Notes: generated by a model not told the origin, from the sequence alone. Shown: positions 8,771 through 17,656, counted from the stretch's first letter. The stretch is 64,000 nucleotides of DNA from JAZIHH01 sp036678685 (GCA_036678685.1 JAZIHH010000020.1:620001-684000); one strand, 5' to 3'. Made by a program: numbers and translations.

Positions 8771-10045
8771 ATGACCAAGTATCGAATTACCGATGTAAAA
8801 GCGAGAGAAGTTCTGGACTGCCGCGGGAACCCCACGCTGCAGGTGGATGTCTGGGTGAATGACGAGATTCTGGGCCGGGCGGATGTTCCCGCCGGGTTGT
8901 CCACGGGCGCCAACGAAGCCGTGGAATTGCGGGACGGGGAGAAACGCTACGGCGGGCTTGGGGTAAGAAAAGCGGTTAAAAGCGTGATAGAGGAACTGGG
9001 TCCGGCGGTCAAAGGGATGGACATCACCGAGCAGAGAAGGATTGACGAGACCATGATCCGGCTGGACGGGACGAAGAACAAAGAGAGACTGGGGGCCAAC
9101 GCCGTTTTAGGGGTTTCCCTGGCGGCGGCGCGGGCGGCGGCGGCTGCGGTCGGCCTGCCTCTTTACAGGTACGTGAATATCAACGCCCATGTGCTTCCGG
9201 TTCCCCTGGTCAATTTGATCAACGGCGGCAAACATGCCTCCAATGATCTGGAGTTCCAGGAGTTTTGTATCTTTCCGGTGGGGGCGGAGAGTTTTGCGGA
9301 AGCGATGGAGATCAGCCACGCGGTCAATGCGGAACTGCGCCGGATAATTGTGGATAAATACGGGAAGATTGCCGCCAACGTAGGTGACGAGGGCGGTTTT
9401 GCCCCGCCGATCACCGCGGTGCGGGAGGCCATGGACCAACTGGTGCTTGCCGTGGAGCGTTCGGGTTACGCCGACAAGATTGTTTACGGTCTGGACTGCG
9501 CCGCGACCCATCTGTACGACAAGGAAACGGGCCTGTACCACCTGGAAGGGAAGAAACTCACCACCGAGCAGTTGCTTGATTTCTACCGTGATCTGCTCAA
9601 ATCCTACCCAATTGTTACCATGGAAGACCCGTTCAGCGAGGATGACGTGGACGGTTTTGTCCGGGGCACCAAGGAACTGGGGATTCAGATTGTGGGCGAC
9701 GACTTTTTCTGCACCAACCCCGAACGGATTAGAGAAAGGGCGGAGTTGGGAGCGGGCAACGCCTTGCTCTGGAAGTTCAACCAGATTGGGACGTTATCCG
9801 AGGCTTTGGACGCGGCGGGTCTGGCCTTCCGGTATAACTACGGGGTAATGGTGTCGGAGCGCTCCGGGGAGACGGAAGACCCGATCATCGCCGACCTGGT
9901 GGTTGGCTTAAACGCCGGTCAGATTAAAACCGGGGTGCCGGTCCGCGGGGAAAGGACGTCCAAATACAACAGGCTCCTACAGATTGAAGAAGAATTGGGG
10001 TCACTGGCCAGGTATGCCGGGCGTAATTTCAAAATTTCGTTGTAA
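8771..10045 (+). CDS. Enolase paralogue with altered active-site residues
   Basis: About 425 residues with full enolase architecture: DVKAREVLD and RGNPT at the N-terminus, GGKHASNDLEFQEF, GDEGGFAP, metal ligands in YGLDCA, MEDPFSEDD and VGDDFFCTN, catalytic Lys in LLWKFNQIGT, and GQIKTG. It departs from ordinary enolases at conserved sites. The mobile loop reads PAGLSTG (A41, L43) instead of PSGASTG, SRGNPT is CRGNPT, and the SHRSGETED motif is SERSGETED, putting Glu363 where an active-site His normally sits. It is therefore probably not the housekeeping enzyme. The start at 8771 is preferred for spacing from AAGGAG (8754-8760); TTG 8762 and ATG 8765 are alternatives. Expected reaction is 2-phosphoglycerate to PEP, or dehydration of a related phospho-acid. 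Confidence 0.85.
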   Translation: MTKYRITDVKAREVLDCRGNPTLQVDVWVNDEILGRADVPAGLSTGANEAVELRDGEKRYGGLGVRKAVKSVIEELGPAVKGMDITEQRRIDETMIRLDGTKNKERLGANAVLGVSLAAARAAAAAVGLPLYRYVNINAHVLPVPLVNLINGGKHASNDLEFQEFCIFPVGAESFAEAMEISHAVNAELRRIIVDKYGKIAANVGDEGGFAPPITAVREAMDQLVLAVERSGYADKIVYGLDCAATHLYDKETGLYHLEGKKLTTEQLLDFYRDLLKSYPIVTMEDPFSEDDVDGFVRGTKELGIQIVGDDFFCTNPERIRERAELGAGNALLWKFNQIGTLSEALDAAGLAFRYNYGVMVSERSGETEDPIIADLVVGLNAGQIKTGVPVRGERTSKYNRLLQIEEELGSLARYAGRNFKISL

Positions 10046-10074
10046 TACTTAAGAAAGAAGATCAGGTGAGAAAC

Positions 10075-11442
10075 ATGAGTTACATTAAAAACCTGCCGGA
10101 TTTATTGAGTCACGGTAATACTAAAGCAAGAAAAACCGTTTTTGACATTATCGGGCATGCCCTGGCCAAAGCCGACCCCTACCGGGCTGTGAAGGAACTG
10201 GTAAGTTTAGAAGGGGAGATCCTGACTGTAGGAGACCTGAGGTATGATTTAAAAGAACACCGGCGTATTCTGGTCTTGGGCGCCGGGAAGGCGACGTTTC
10301 CCATTGCCAAAGCCCTGGAAGAAATCCTGGGCGACCGGATCGACGAAGGCCTGGTCATCTGTAAATACGGGCAAGAGGGCGAATTGTCCAGGGTAAAACT
10401 GCGCCTGGCCGGCCACCCCATTCCGGACGAAGCGGGATTCCGGGCGGCCCGGGAAGTAATGGACCTGGCCTCCCGGACCGGGCCGGGAGATATTGTCTTC
10501 ATGGCGATCACAGGCGGGAGTTCAGCCCTGATGCCCTATCCGGTGGAGCAGGTGACTTTGGAAGAAAAGAAGCTGGTCAACAAGTTGCTGTTGTCCTGTG
10601 GGGCGAATATCATTGAAATTAACGCCGTACGCAAACATATAAGCCGGATTAAAGGGGGATGGCTGGCCAAAAGCGTGCATCCCCAGGCCCACCTGATTAA
10701 TTTGACGGTTTCCGATGTGATCGGCGACCCGTTGGATTATATCACTTGTCCGACGGTACCCGACACCTCCACCTTTGAAGACGCCCGGAGAACCCTTCGC
10801 CGTTATGACCTGTGGGACAAGGTTCCGGCCTCGGTCCGCGAGTACCTGGCGGCGGGCGGACCGGAAAGGGAGACCCCCAAGGATCTTTCGGACCACCAGA
10901 TCCATAACTTTCTCCTGGTTCCGGGGGATGCGGCCTGTGTCGCGGCGGAGGAAAAGGCCAAGGAGCTGAAGTTTGAAACCATGATTCTCTCCACCATGCT
11001 GGAGGGGGAGAGTCAAGTGGTGGGGCAGATCTACGCCGGGATTGCCAAGGAGATTTTGTTGAACCGGCGGCCGTTGACTCCGCCCTGCGTGATTATTGGC
11101 GGGGGCGAAACCACGGTCAAGCTTAACGGGGAGGCCGCGGGGGACGGCGGTCCCAACCAGGAATTTGCCCTGGGGGCGGCCTTGGGCATTGACGGCATTG
11201 GTGATGTGGTGGTCGTCGGCTTGGATACGGACGGGACGGACGGACCGACCAACGTGGCCGGGGGCATTGTCGACGATCAGACGGTAAACCGGGCCAAGGA
11301 ATTGGAAATCGACCTTTATTCCGCGCTTAAGAAACATGATGTAACACCTGTTTTAAAGAAATTAAACGACGCGATCCTGACAGGAGCTACCGGAACCAAC
11401 GTCAATGACCTCAAAGTAATGGTGGTCTTCCCTAAAAAATAA
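10075..11442 (+). CDS. Glycerate 2-kinase (GckA/MOFRL family)
   Basis: About 455 residues. The N-terminal DUF4147/GckA domain (VLGAGKATFPIAKAL, then ITGGSSALMPYP) is followed by a C-terminal MOFRL domain (GGGETTVKLNG, GDGGPNQEFAL, GLDTDGTDGP, GATGTNVNDL). Enzymes of this family phosphorylate D-glycerate at O2 with ATP, giving 2-phosphoglycerate, the substrate of enolase. Being just downstream of an enolase paralogue and an aldehyde oxidoreductase, it fits a glyceraldehyde-glycerate-2PG-PEP route, as in non-phosphorylative Entner-Doudoroff pathways. ATG at 10075 is preferred over GTG 10066 because AGGTGA lies six bases before it. Cytoplasmic. Confidence 0.92.
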   Translation: MSYIKNLPDLLSHGNTKARKTVFDIIGHALAKADPYRAVKELVSLEGEILTVGDLRYDLKEHRRILVLGAGKATFPIAKALEEILGDRIDEGLVICKYGQEGELSRVKLRLAGHPIPDEAGFRAAREVMDLASRTGPGDIVFMAITGGSSALMPYPVEQVTLEEKKLVNKLLLSCGANIIEINAVRKHISRIKGGWLAKSVHPQAHLINLTVSDVIGDPLDYITCPTVPDTSTFEDARRTLRRYDLWDKVPASVREYLAAGGPERETPKDLSDHQIHNFLLVPGDAACVAAEEKAKELKFETMILSTMLEGESQVVGQIYAGIAKEILLNRRPLTPPCVIIGGGETTVKLNGEAAGDGGPNQEFALGAALGIDGIGDVVVVGLDTDGTDGPTNVAGGIVDDQTVNRAKELEIDLYSALKKHDVTPVLKKLNDAILTGATGTNVNDLKVMVVFPKK

Positions 11443-11531
11443 AGAGGCGGGCAAAAAATAAAAGATGTGATGTGCAGTATGGAATGGGCGGTAAGGGGTT
11501 TTGAGAATAACCGGATGGGAGGAAAACAACA

Positions 11532-12824
11532 TTGTATACGGTGGACAGGCAAAACGGAGACGTGGTTTACCGGGATCAAGTGGAGGATGTCCAATTAAAA
11601 ATACCGGCCGCTAGTTATTTGGGCTTGCTTCAAATCAACGACCCCCCTCCCTTGCAATGGCCCCGGGATTACCAGGCGGCGTTCCGGAGTCCGGTGGGAA
11701 CGCCGCCCCTCAAAGAACTGGCGGTAAAGGCCAAACGAGTGGCCATAATTGTTTCCGATGCCACCAGGGGGGTGCCTACCGCCCGCATTTTACCCTTTTT
11801 AATGGAGGAACTGGCGGCGGCCGGGATAAGGGAGGACCAGATTACGGTGGTAATCGGGACCGGCGTTCACCGCCCGGCCACCCCCGGGGAAATTCAGGAG
11901 ATTATGGGGGACTGGAAAGACCGGATAAGGGTGAAGAATCACCAGGCCGATTGTAAAGAGGAATTGGTCTACCTGGGGGAGACCACCCTGGGTACGCCGG
12001 TGGAGGTAAATCGAACGGTCTACGATTGCGATCTGCGGATTATCGTCGGCAAGGTGGAGCCCCACGAGTTTGCAGGATTTTCAGGGGGCAGAAAATCAAT
12101 CCTCCCCGGCGTGGCCGGCCGGAAAACGATTGAAATCAATCACCGGCCGGAAATGCTGTTAAACCCCCAATCCCGTCCCGGTGTTATCGAGGGAAACCCC
12201 ATTGACCGGGATATGGTTGAAGCGGCGGAAATGTTGGGAGTAGATTTCACCGTCAATTTGGTGCTGGATGCTACCGGAGAAATCACAGGCCTTTTTACCG
12301 GGGGCTTGACAGAGGGACACCGGGAGGCGGTCCGTTTCCTCTCTTCGTTTTGCCGGGTGGAACTGACCGCGAGACCGGATATTATTGTCACCACCCCGGG
12401 GCTCCCGCTGAATATTGATTTTTATCAGTCAATCAAGCCTTTGATTGCCTTGGAGCCCATATTGACGTCGGGGATGGCGGTGGTCCTTTATTCGGCCTGT
12501 CCCGACGGTGTTGGCTCCGAGGAGATGCATATACCTTTTCAGGGCGCGAAAACCATCGAAGAGATGCTGGCGTGGATCGATAAAAACAACTACTCAATCC
12601 AGATGGACCACGCGTTGCTGCTGGGGAAGATCCTGCAAAAAGGAGTAAAGATCTTTGTTTCATCGCCCAATGTCAAAAAGGAGTACCTCAAGGAAATCTT
12701 GCTGGAACCGGCAGCCACCCCTGCGGAGGCGCTGGACAAGGCGATAAGCGCCGTAGGAAAATCCTCGCCCGGGGTGTTGTTTTTCCCTCAACCGCAAAGG
12801 GGTTTGCCAACCTTCGCTCTCTAG
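11532..12824 (+). CDS. LarA-family nickel-dependent hydroxyacid racemase/epimerase
   Basis: A 430-residue LarA homologue, an enzyme that uses a nickel-pincer nucleotide covalently held by a lysine. Key residues align with lactate racemase: H113 in GTGVHRP, H178 in EPHEF, K188 in SGGRKSILPG (cofactor-bearing Lys) and H204 in INHRPE. The family racemises lactate, malate and other 2-hydroxyacids and epimerises aldonates such as gluconate. Here the neighbours suggest glycerate racemisation or an aldonate epimerisation feeding glycerate kinase; that is inference. A TTG start at 11532 follows GGGAGG by nine bases. The gene ends four bases inside the convergent aro gene. The cofactor genes larB, larC and larE are not in this window. 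Confidence 0.9.
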   Translation: MYTVDRQNGDVVYRDQVEDVQLKIPAASYLGLLQINDPPPLQWPRDYQAAFRSPVGTPPLKELAVKAKRVAIIVSDATRGVPTARILPFLMEELAAAGIREDQITVVIGTGVHRPATPGEIQEIMGDWKDRIRVKNHQADCKEELVYLGETTLGTPVEVNRTVYDCDLRIIVGKVEPHEFAGFSGGRKSILPGVAGRKTIEINHRPEMLLNPQSRPGVIEGNPIDRDMVEAAEMLGVDFTVNLVLDATGEITGLFTGGLTEGHREAVRFLSSFCRVELTARPDIIVTTPGLPLNIDFYQSIKPLIALEPILTSGMAVVLYSACPDGVGSEEMHIPFQGAKTIEEMLAWIDKNNYSIQMDHALLLGKILQKGVKIFVSSPNVKKEYLKEILLEPAATPAEALDKAISAVGKSSPGVLFFPQPQRGLPTFAL

Positions 12825-13888
12825 CTCTTCCTCCGGAGCGTGTCCAGTAATTCCTGGAATTCTTCGGGGTTCAGCTGTTGTTTCGCATCTGAGAGAGCCA
12901 GTTCGGGCCGGGGATGAACCTCAACCATCAGGCCGTCGGCGCCGGCGGCCAGGGCCGCCAGGGCCATGGGGGTGATGATATCTTTTCGCCCCAGGGAATG
13001 GCTGAGGTCGACAATCACCGGCAGGCTGGTTTCTTTTTTTATAATCGGAATACTGGAAAGGTCAAGCGTGTTACGGGTTTTGACTTCAAAGGTCCGGATT
13101 CCGCGTTCGCAGAGGATAAGACGGCGGTTACCCCGCACGCCGATGTATTCCGCGGCAAACATAAACTCTTGAATCGTGGCGGAAAGACCGCGTTTGAGGA
13201 GAACGGGAAGGTCGGTGTTGCCCACCTCTTTTAAAAGCTCGAAGTTTTGCATGTTGCGTGCCCCGATTTGGAGAATATCCGCATAGGCGGCCACTTTTTC
13301 CACATCACGGGTGTCCATTACTTCGGTGACCGTTATTAAACCGTATTTCTTGCCGGTTTCATGTAAGATTTTTAACCCCTCTTCCCGCAGTCCCTGAAAA
13401 TCATAGGGGGAAGTACGGGGTTTAAACGCCCCCGCCCGTAAGAATCTGATGCCCAAAGCCTGCAGCAACGCACCGATTCTTTCAAGATGCTCCACTTTCT
13501 CGACGGCACAGGGACCAGCCATAATAACCGGTTCACCCGGGGGAAGATTAAACATCTGGTGAATACTTTGAAAGCCGTTGTCCTGCCCGGCGGCGATCAG
13601 CAGTTTTTTCTCCCGTTTGATGCCCATGTACTGTAAAGCCGAAGAAAAAATCGCGGTAAAGATCTCCTTAACCATCTCGTTGGGGAGGGGCCCTTTATTC
13701 GCCCGGAAAACCGTCTCCAACATTTCCGCTTCTCTTACCGGGTCAAAATAGCCGATCCCGCTTTGGTCTTTCAAATCGCTGATCTCCTTGACCAGGCTGG
13801 TACGGAGATTTAATAACCGGAGAATTTCCAGGTTGGTCCGGTCGATCTCCCGCCGTAATTCCGCAAGCTCTTTTCCCATTTCCTCCAC
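12821..13888 (-). CDS. Bifunctional chorismate mutase / DAHP synthase
   Basis: A roughly 355-residue fusion. Residues about 5-85 are an AroQ-type chorismate mutase (LRREIDRTNLEILRLLNLR), and about 100-355 are a type I-beta 3-deoxy-7-phosphoheptulonate synthase (GEPVIMAGPCAVE, LRAGAFKPRTSPYDFQG, LQIGARNMQNF, LLKRGLSATIQEF, LSHSLGRKD). It catalyses the first step of the shikimate pathway, with the mutase domain probably giving feedback control by chorismate/prephenate, as in Bacillus AroA. Start is ambiguous: GTG 13888 or ATG 13879, with GGAGG very close to the latter. It is monocistronic with its own promoter, converging on and overlapping larA by four bases. Confidence 0.95.
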   Translation of the reverse strand: MEEMGKELAELRREIDRTNLEILRLLNLRTSLVKEISDLKDQSGIGYFDPVREAEMLETVFRANKGPLPNEMVKEIFTAIFSSALQYMGIKREKKLLIAAGQDNGFQSIHQMFNLPPGEPVIMAGPCAVEKVEHLERIGALLQALGIRFLRAGAFKPRTSPYDFQGLREEGLKILHETGKKYGLITVTEVMDTRDVEKVAAYADILQIGARNMQNFELLKEVGNTDLPVLLKRGLSATIQEFMFAAEYIGVRGNRRLILCERGIRTFEVKTRNTLDLSSIPIIKKETSLPVIVDLSHSLGRKDIITPMALAALAAGADGLMVEVHPRPELALSDAKQQLNPEEFQELLDTLRRKS

Positions 13889-13912
13889 CCCCGGAAAATT
13901 TGTTATTTACTT

Positions 13913-13942
13913 AATATAATCCAATTGGTTCCTCCCTGTCAA
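13913..13942 (-). promoter_or_regulatory. Sigma-A promoter of chorismate mutase-DAHP synthase
   Basis: Reading the minus strand, a perfect -35 TTGACA (13942-13937) is followed after 17-18 bases by TTATAT/TATATT (13919-13913). It sits 25 bases upstream of the coding start. Confidence 0.8.
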
Positions 13943-14035
13943 CAAGAAAAGCAATCTTTTCCGTAAAGAGCCAAATAAATTAGAGAACAACAATATTGAA
14001 GCTTGACCGGAGGTTTGGGGGGACGGTCAAAGAAA

Positions 14036-14788
14036 TCATTCACCCCCCGGCCTTCTCATCCGGCTTGGCTGCCAGCCGTGGGCGATTAGCCATTGCAAAA
14101 TTTTGGTTTTTGTTTCTTTGACTCCTTTTTGGGCGGAAAGGGCCTTTTCCGGGGCTTCGTCCGGCAGAGGCTGGAAACCGGCGGCTTCAGCCGGAACCAC
14201 CACCGGGTACTCCCCGGTCAGCTCCCAGGTGGCGCAGTTGGCTTCCAGGTCGGTGGAGAAAATCCCGGAACGGCGGGGAATAAGAAGACGTGTATTCCAG
14301 GCCCAGTGCAGGGGAATTCTCCGGTAAAGCTCGGTTTTAAGCATCATGCCCAGATTGGGCTGGAGCATATCCACCCGGCGCGGGCGGTTAATCCGGTCCG
14401 AACGGTAATGGGTTTTCTGCAGGTAGTTTTTGAAGGGGGGATGAAATACCGCCCCGTTCTGGCCGACCAGCGGGTAGCGCCGCACCCACCGGCGGAGAGC
14501 TTCCAGCCCGGGCGGGAGGAGGAGAAAATCGTCATCCACCACCAAGATGTAGCGTTTCTTGGTGTGCAGGCCCGCCAGATACTTGCCGATGGGTCCGATA
14601 TTCCCCGGGCACCTGATGTTGTGCGTGGCTTCGGGCACGGGGGGCGCCCCGTTATTCCAAACAACGATCTCGGTGATGCCCAGTTTTTTTAGTTGCCGGA
14701 CACAAGCCCGGGCGTTACGGGGGCGGGCATAGTTGCACATGACCGCGCAGATCTGATGCAAGGGGACGGGAACACGCAATTCATTCAT
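14036..14788 (-). CDS. Glycosyltransferase (GT-A fold) of the glycan cluster
   Basis: About 250 residues. The N-terminal part has the GT-A nucleotide-sugar fold: a first strand ICAVMCNYARP, the pattern EIVVWNNG, and a metal-binding acidic triplet in LVVDDDFLLLP. The remainder (NLGMMLKTELY, GIFSTDLEANC) looks like the acceptor half. The donor cannot be told from sequence. ATG 14788 is preferred to an upstream in-frame ATG (14803), because it overlaps the stop of the preceding gene as ATGA, a sign of translational coupling. It is the last gene of a two-gene minus-strand unit divergent from the GT2/CgeB pair. Confidence 0.75.
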   Translation of the reverse strand: MNELRVPVPLHQICAVMCNYARPRNARACVRQLKKLGITEIVVWNNGAPPVPEATHNIRCPGNIGPIGKYLAGLHTKKRYILVVDDDFLLLPPGLEALRRWVRRYPLVGQNGAVFHPPFKNYLQKTHYRSDRINRPRRVDMLQPNLGMMLKTELYRRIPLHWAWNTRLLIPRRSGIFSTDLEANCATWELTGEYPVVVPAEAAGFQPLPDEAPEKALSAQKGVKETKTKILQWLIAHGWQPSRMRRPGGE

Positions 14789-15519
14789 CGCTTTTTTCCC
14801 CATTTTTCATGAAACTTTTTTTTACTGTCCAAACGGAGACGGCGTCTTTTCTCGGGAGGGACAGCGGAACCTTCCCGGTGGTGATAGATGGGAACCGGCG
14901 CATACATCACTTTAAAACCGGCCTTTCGTACCCGCAGGCAGTAATCGTCCTCTTCGGCATAGATAAAAAATCTTTCGTCAAATTTCCCCACGACCGGAAT
15001 GATCGACCGTTTGACCAGAAAACAGCAGCCTTGTATACCGTGGACCGCCACTTCCGTACCATACCGGTCGGGGGCGTTTATTTTCCCCCTTCCCCGGACC
15101 ACCCCGTTGACAAAACCCGCATGGTAAATGGTACCGTCAAAATTCAGGATTTTGGCCCCGACCACTCCCGCCTTCGGATGGCGTTCGGCACAGCCGATCA
15201 TTTTCTCCAGCCAGCCAGAGGTAAATTTAAGGTCGGGGTTTAAAAATAACAAATATTCACCTTTACAGACATTTATCCCCATGTTCCATGCCTTGGCCAC
15301 GCCAAGGTTTTTGGGACTAAGAATCAGTTTCATACGTTTGCCAATGGAGTCGTACTGCTTCATCTTTTTCAGGTAGGCAGGGCTGCCGTCGCTGCTGTTG
15401 TTGTCGATCACAATAAGATGAAAAGGATAGGCGGTTTTGTTTTTGACGCCGTCAAAAAATTGGGGGAGAAAAGGGCGGCTGTTATAAGAGACCATAATTA
15501 AATCGGCATGTTTATCCAT
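14785..15519 (-). CDS. GT2-family glycosyltransferase
   Basis: A 244-residue family 2 glycosyltransferase, rhamnosyltransferase-like. Motifs: LIMVSYNSRPFL, LIVIDNNSSDGS, NLGVAKAWNMGI, LFLNPDLKF (metal-binding D), and FDERFFIYAEEDDYCLR near the catalytic base region. The start at 15519 is taken because GGAGG lies eight bases before it; the frame extends further upstream but without a family match. It transfers a sugar from a nucleotide donor, probably onto a spore or cell-surface glycan, and is translationally coupled to the next glycosyltransferase. Confidence 0.88.
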   Translation of the reverse strand: MDKHADLIMVSYNSRPFLPQFFDGVKNKTAYPFHLIVIDNNSSDGSPAYLKKMKQYDSIGKRMKLILSPKNLGVAKAWNMGINVCKGEYLLFLNPDLKFTSGWLEKMIGCAERHPKAGVVGAKILNFDGTIYHAGFVNGVVRGRGKINAPDRYGTEVAVHGIQGCCFLVKRSIIPVVGKFDERFFIYAEEDDYCLRVRKAGFKVMYAPVPIYHHREGSAVPPEKRRRLRLDSKKKFHEKWGKKR

Positions 15520-15667
15520 TTCGAGACCTCCTGCCGGAACGGGTGAAAGGATTATTATTAGTCTACGGCATTTTTGCCGGTTCAGTGCCGTTACCGGAGC
15601 ATTTTTCCGGAAGCATGTGGGAGAGGGGCATTTTTTGGCGGCGGGTGTTGCCTGGAGAAAACACGGG

Positions 15668-15679
15668 TCATATATATGA
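15668..15679. other. AT-rich 12-bp palindrome between divergent glycosyltransferase genes
   Basis: TCATATATATGA is perfectly symmetrical and lies in the 190-base region between genes starting at 15519 (minus) and 15710 (plus). It could be part of overlapping divergent promoters; the CATA element recalls sporulation sigma-E/K -10 sequences, but the match is incomplete. Confidence 0.3.
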
Positions 15680-15709
15680 TATAGCAAATTTACGCCCGGG
15701 GTGAGCAGG

Positions 15710-16582
15710 GTGGGTCAAATTACCGTCAGCTTTATTATCCCCACTATCAACCAGGTCACTTTACCGGTAAGATGTTTAACATCGCTGGCGGCCGGTTTGT
15801 CTTTACCGCCCGGCACCTGCGAATACCTTGTGGTCGACGACGGAAGTTCCCCCCAGCTCCAGAAGAAACTGGGCAACGCCCTGCGCCCATTCGGGGCCCG
15901 CTTGTTATGCCAACCAAAGAATACCGGGTTTGCCCGCGCGGTCAACCGGGGGGCTGCCGCCTGCCGCGGCCGGTATCTCTGTTTGGTCAATAACGACCTG
16001 GTCTTTCCAAAAAAGGACTGGTTGGGTGCCATGCTGGCGGCCATGGAAAAAATGGGGGCCGGGGTGGTCGGCGCCCGGCTGCTTTATCCCGACGGCCGCC
16101 TGCAGCATGCCGGCATCATTTACCTGCCGCGCCTGCGGCGGTTCGACCATGAATACCGGTACCGGCCGGGAAATTATCCTCCGGCGCTGGGCGTAACAGA
16201 GGTCCTGGGGGTAACCGGCGCTCTCATGCTGGTGGAAAGGGGATTATGGAACAAACTCTCCGGGATGGACGAAAAGTTCTTTCTTTCCTGGGAGGATGTG
16301 GACTTTTCTTTGCGGACGTGGGCCGCGGGACGGCGGGTTATTTACACCGGGCAAGCTTTTGCCGTTCATCCCGAAGGTTTTACCCGGGCGGATAAAAAGG
16401 CGGCCGCCCGGGTTTTTTGGGCCCAAAAGGCGAAAGAGAGCAAGGAAAGGTTTTGGCGGAAGTGGCACCGCGAGTTTTCCGTTTCCGGCTGGCCTGATCC
16501 GGCGGGCGCGGGCGCCAAAACCGGGATCAGCCGGCTGCAGGCCGCCTACTGGCGGAAGGTGCTTAAAAAAAGCCGGGTCTAG
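15710..16582 (+). CDS. GT2-family glycosyltransferase (module A)
   Basis: A 290-residue GT2 enzyme with VSFIIPTINQ, EYLVVDDGSS, NTGFARAVNRGAAA, LCLVNNDLVF, VVGARLLYPDGRLQHAG and DEKFFLSWEDVDFSLR. Very similar along its length to the enzyme at 19964-20935, so the two come from a duplication. GTG 15710 is preferred to GTG 15701 because GGGGTGA sits five bases before it and the paralogue has the same arrangement. It precedes a CgeB-like gene, as its paralogue does, so the GT2+CgeB pair is the duplicated unit. Likely role: decoration of spore surface glycan. Sugar unknown. Confidence 0.88.
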   Translation: MGQITVSFIIPTINQVTLPVRCLTSLAAGLSLPPGTCEYLVVDDGSSPQLQKKLGNALRPFGARLLCQPKNTGFARAVNRGAAACRGRYLCLVNNDLVFPKKDWLGAMLAAMEKMGAGVVGARLLYPDGRLQHAGIIYLPRLRRFDHEYRYRPGNYPPALGVTEVLGVTGALMLVERGLWNKLSGMDEKFFLSWEDVDFSLRTWAAGRRVIYTGQAFAVHPEGFTRADKKAAARVFWAQKAKESKERFWRKWHREFSVSGWPDPAGAGAKTGISRLQAAYWRKVLKKSRV

Positions 16583-16690
16583 ACCCGGTTAGACCCGGAC
16601 GTTATCTATCACGGCAACAGGGACCGGCTGGAGGGTTAATGCGGTTTACCGGGAAAAAACCGGCCGGTTGCTGCCGCGGGAGGGGATTAA

Positions 16691-17653
16691 ATGAGGATTC
16701 TCTTTGTCACCTGTGGGATTCCCGGGATTCATGACCGGTTTGACCATGATATTTATACCACCCTCAAGGAAAATCCGGCCTGCCGGGTCAGGAAAGTATC
16801 CCCGCAAGGGCTTTCACCGGCTATAATCAAGGAATTCGCCCCGCAAGTTCTTTTGGTCGTTCACGGCAGTAAAACCCCGGTCGAAATGGTCCGTTACGCC
16901 CACCAGAAGGGAAGCACTACTGTTTTATGGCTTTTGGAGGATCCTTTTGAGATCGACCGCCACCGGAAAATGGTGGGCGCTTATGATTATGTATTTACCA
17001 ACGAACGGCAGGCGGTCAAAGAATACAGGCATCCGCGGGTTTTTTACCTTCCCTTCGCCTGTAATCCGCGGGTTCACAAGTCCATGGCCGTACCCGCGAA
17101 ATACCATAGCGATCTCTGTTTTGTCGGGATGGGCTTTCCCAACCGGATCAAAATTCTGAACGCTTTGGTTCCGGTCCTGGTAAATCTGAGAGTCAAACTG
17201 ATTGGGAATTGGGAGCGCTGGGGAAAACTCCATCCGAAACTCAGGAAGTTTGTCGTGCCCGTGGTCAGCAACTTTATGGAGATCCAGAAGTATTATAACG
17301 GGGCGGCCATTAACTTAAATATCCACCGTGATCCGGTTAACCCGCAGTACGGCAATAAAAAGGGAATTAAAAATACCAGCCCCAATGACCGGGCTTTTAT
17401 CCTGGCCGGCTGCGGTGCTTTTCAGTTGGTGGATCGCTCCTGTCCGGATTTATGGGCCTGTTTTGTCGAAGGCCGGGAAATGGTGGGGTTTTCCAATCCG
17501 GAGGATTTGGCGCACAAGATCCGGTTTTACCTGAGCCGGCCTGATTTGCGCCGGCAAATCGGCCAGGCGGCCCAGAAACGTGCCTACCGGCGGCATACTT
17601 ACCGCCACCGGCTGCAGGAGCTTTTTCAGAAAATCGGGAGGCCTTGGCGCTGA
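16691..17653 (+). CDS. CgeB-like spore-surface glycosyltransferase (module A)
   Basis: A 320-residue protein of the CgeB family (GT-B fold, glycosyl transferases group 1-like C-terminus). Typical stretches are LWLLEDPFEIDRH, YVFTNERQAVKEY, FLPFACNPRVH, DLCFVGMGFPNR, YYNGAAINLNIHRDP, the donor-binding segment NDRAFILAGCGAFQLVD, and a final FSNPEDLAHKI. In Bacillus, CgeB helps build the outermost glycosylated spore layer; by homology this protein probably does likewise. It is closely paralogous to the gene at 20877-21956. It lies 108 bases after the GT2 gene and converges on the SAF-domain oxidoreductase gene. Confidence 0.85.
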   Translation: MRILFVTCGIPGIHDRFDHDIYTTLKENPACRVRKVSPQGLSPAIIKEFAPQVLLVVHGSKTPVEMVRYAHQKGSTTVLWLLEDPFEIDRHRKMVGAYDYVFTNERQAVKEYRHPRVFYLPFACNPRVHKSMAVPAKYHSDLCFVGMGFPNRIKILNALVPVLVNLRVKLIGNWERWGKLHPKLRKFVVPVVSNFMEIQKYYNGAAINLNIHRDPVNPQYGNKKGIKNTSPNDRAFILAGCGAFQLVDRSCPDLWACFVEGREMVGFSNPEDLAHKIRFYLSRPDLRRQIGQAAQKRAYRRHTYRHRLQELFQKIGRPWR

Positions 17654-17656
17654 GGA

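Noticed and set aside
15668..15679. Sporulation sigma-factor promoter at the AT-rich palindrome
   Set aside because: The CATA element is present but spacing and the remaining -10 bases do not fit sigma-E or sigma-K consensus; kept only as a palindrome.
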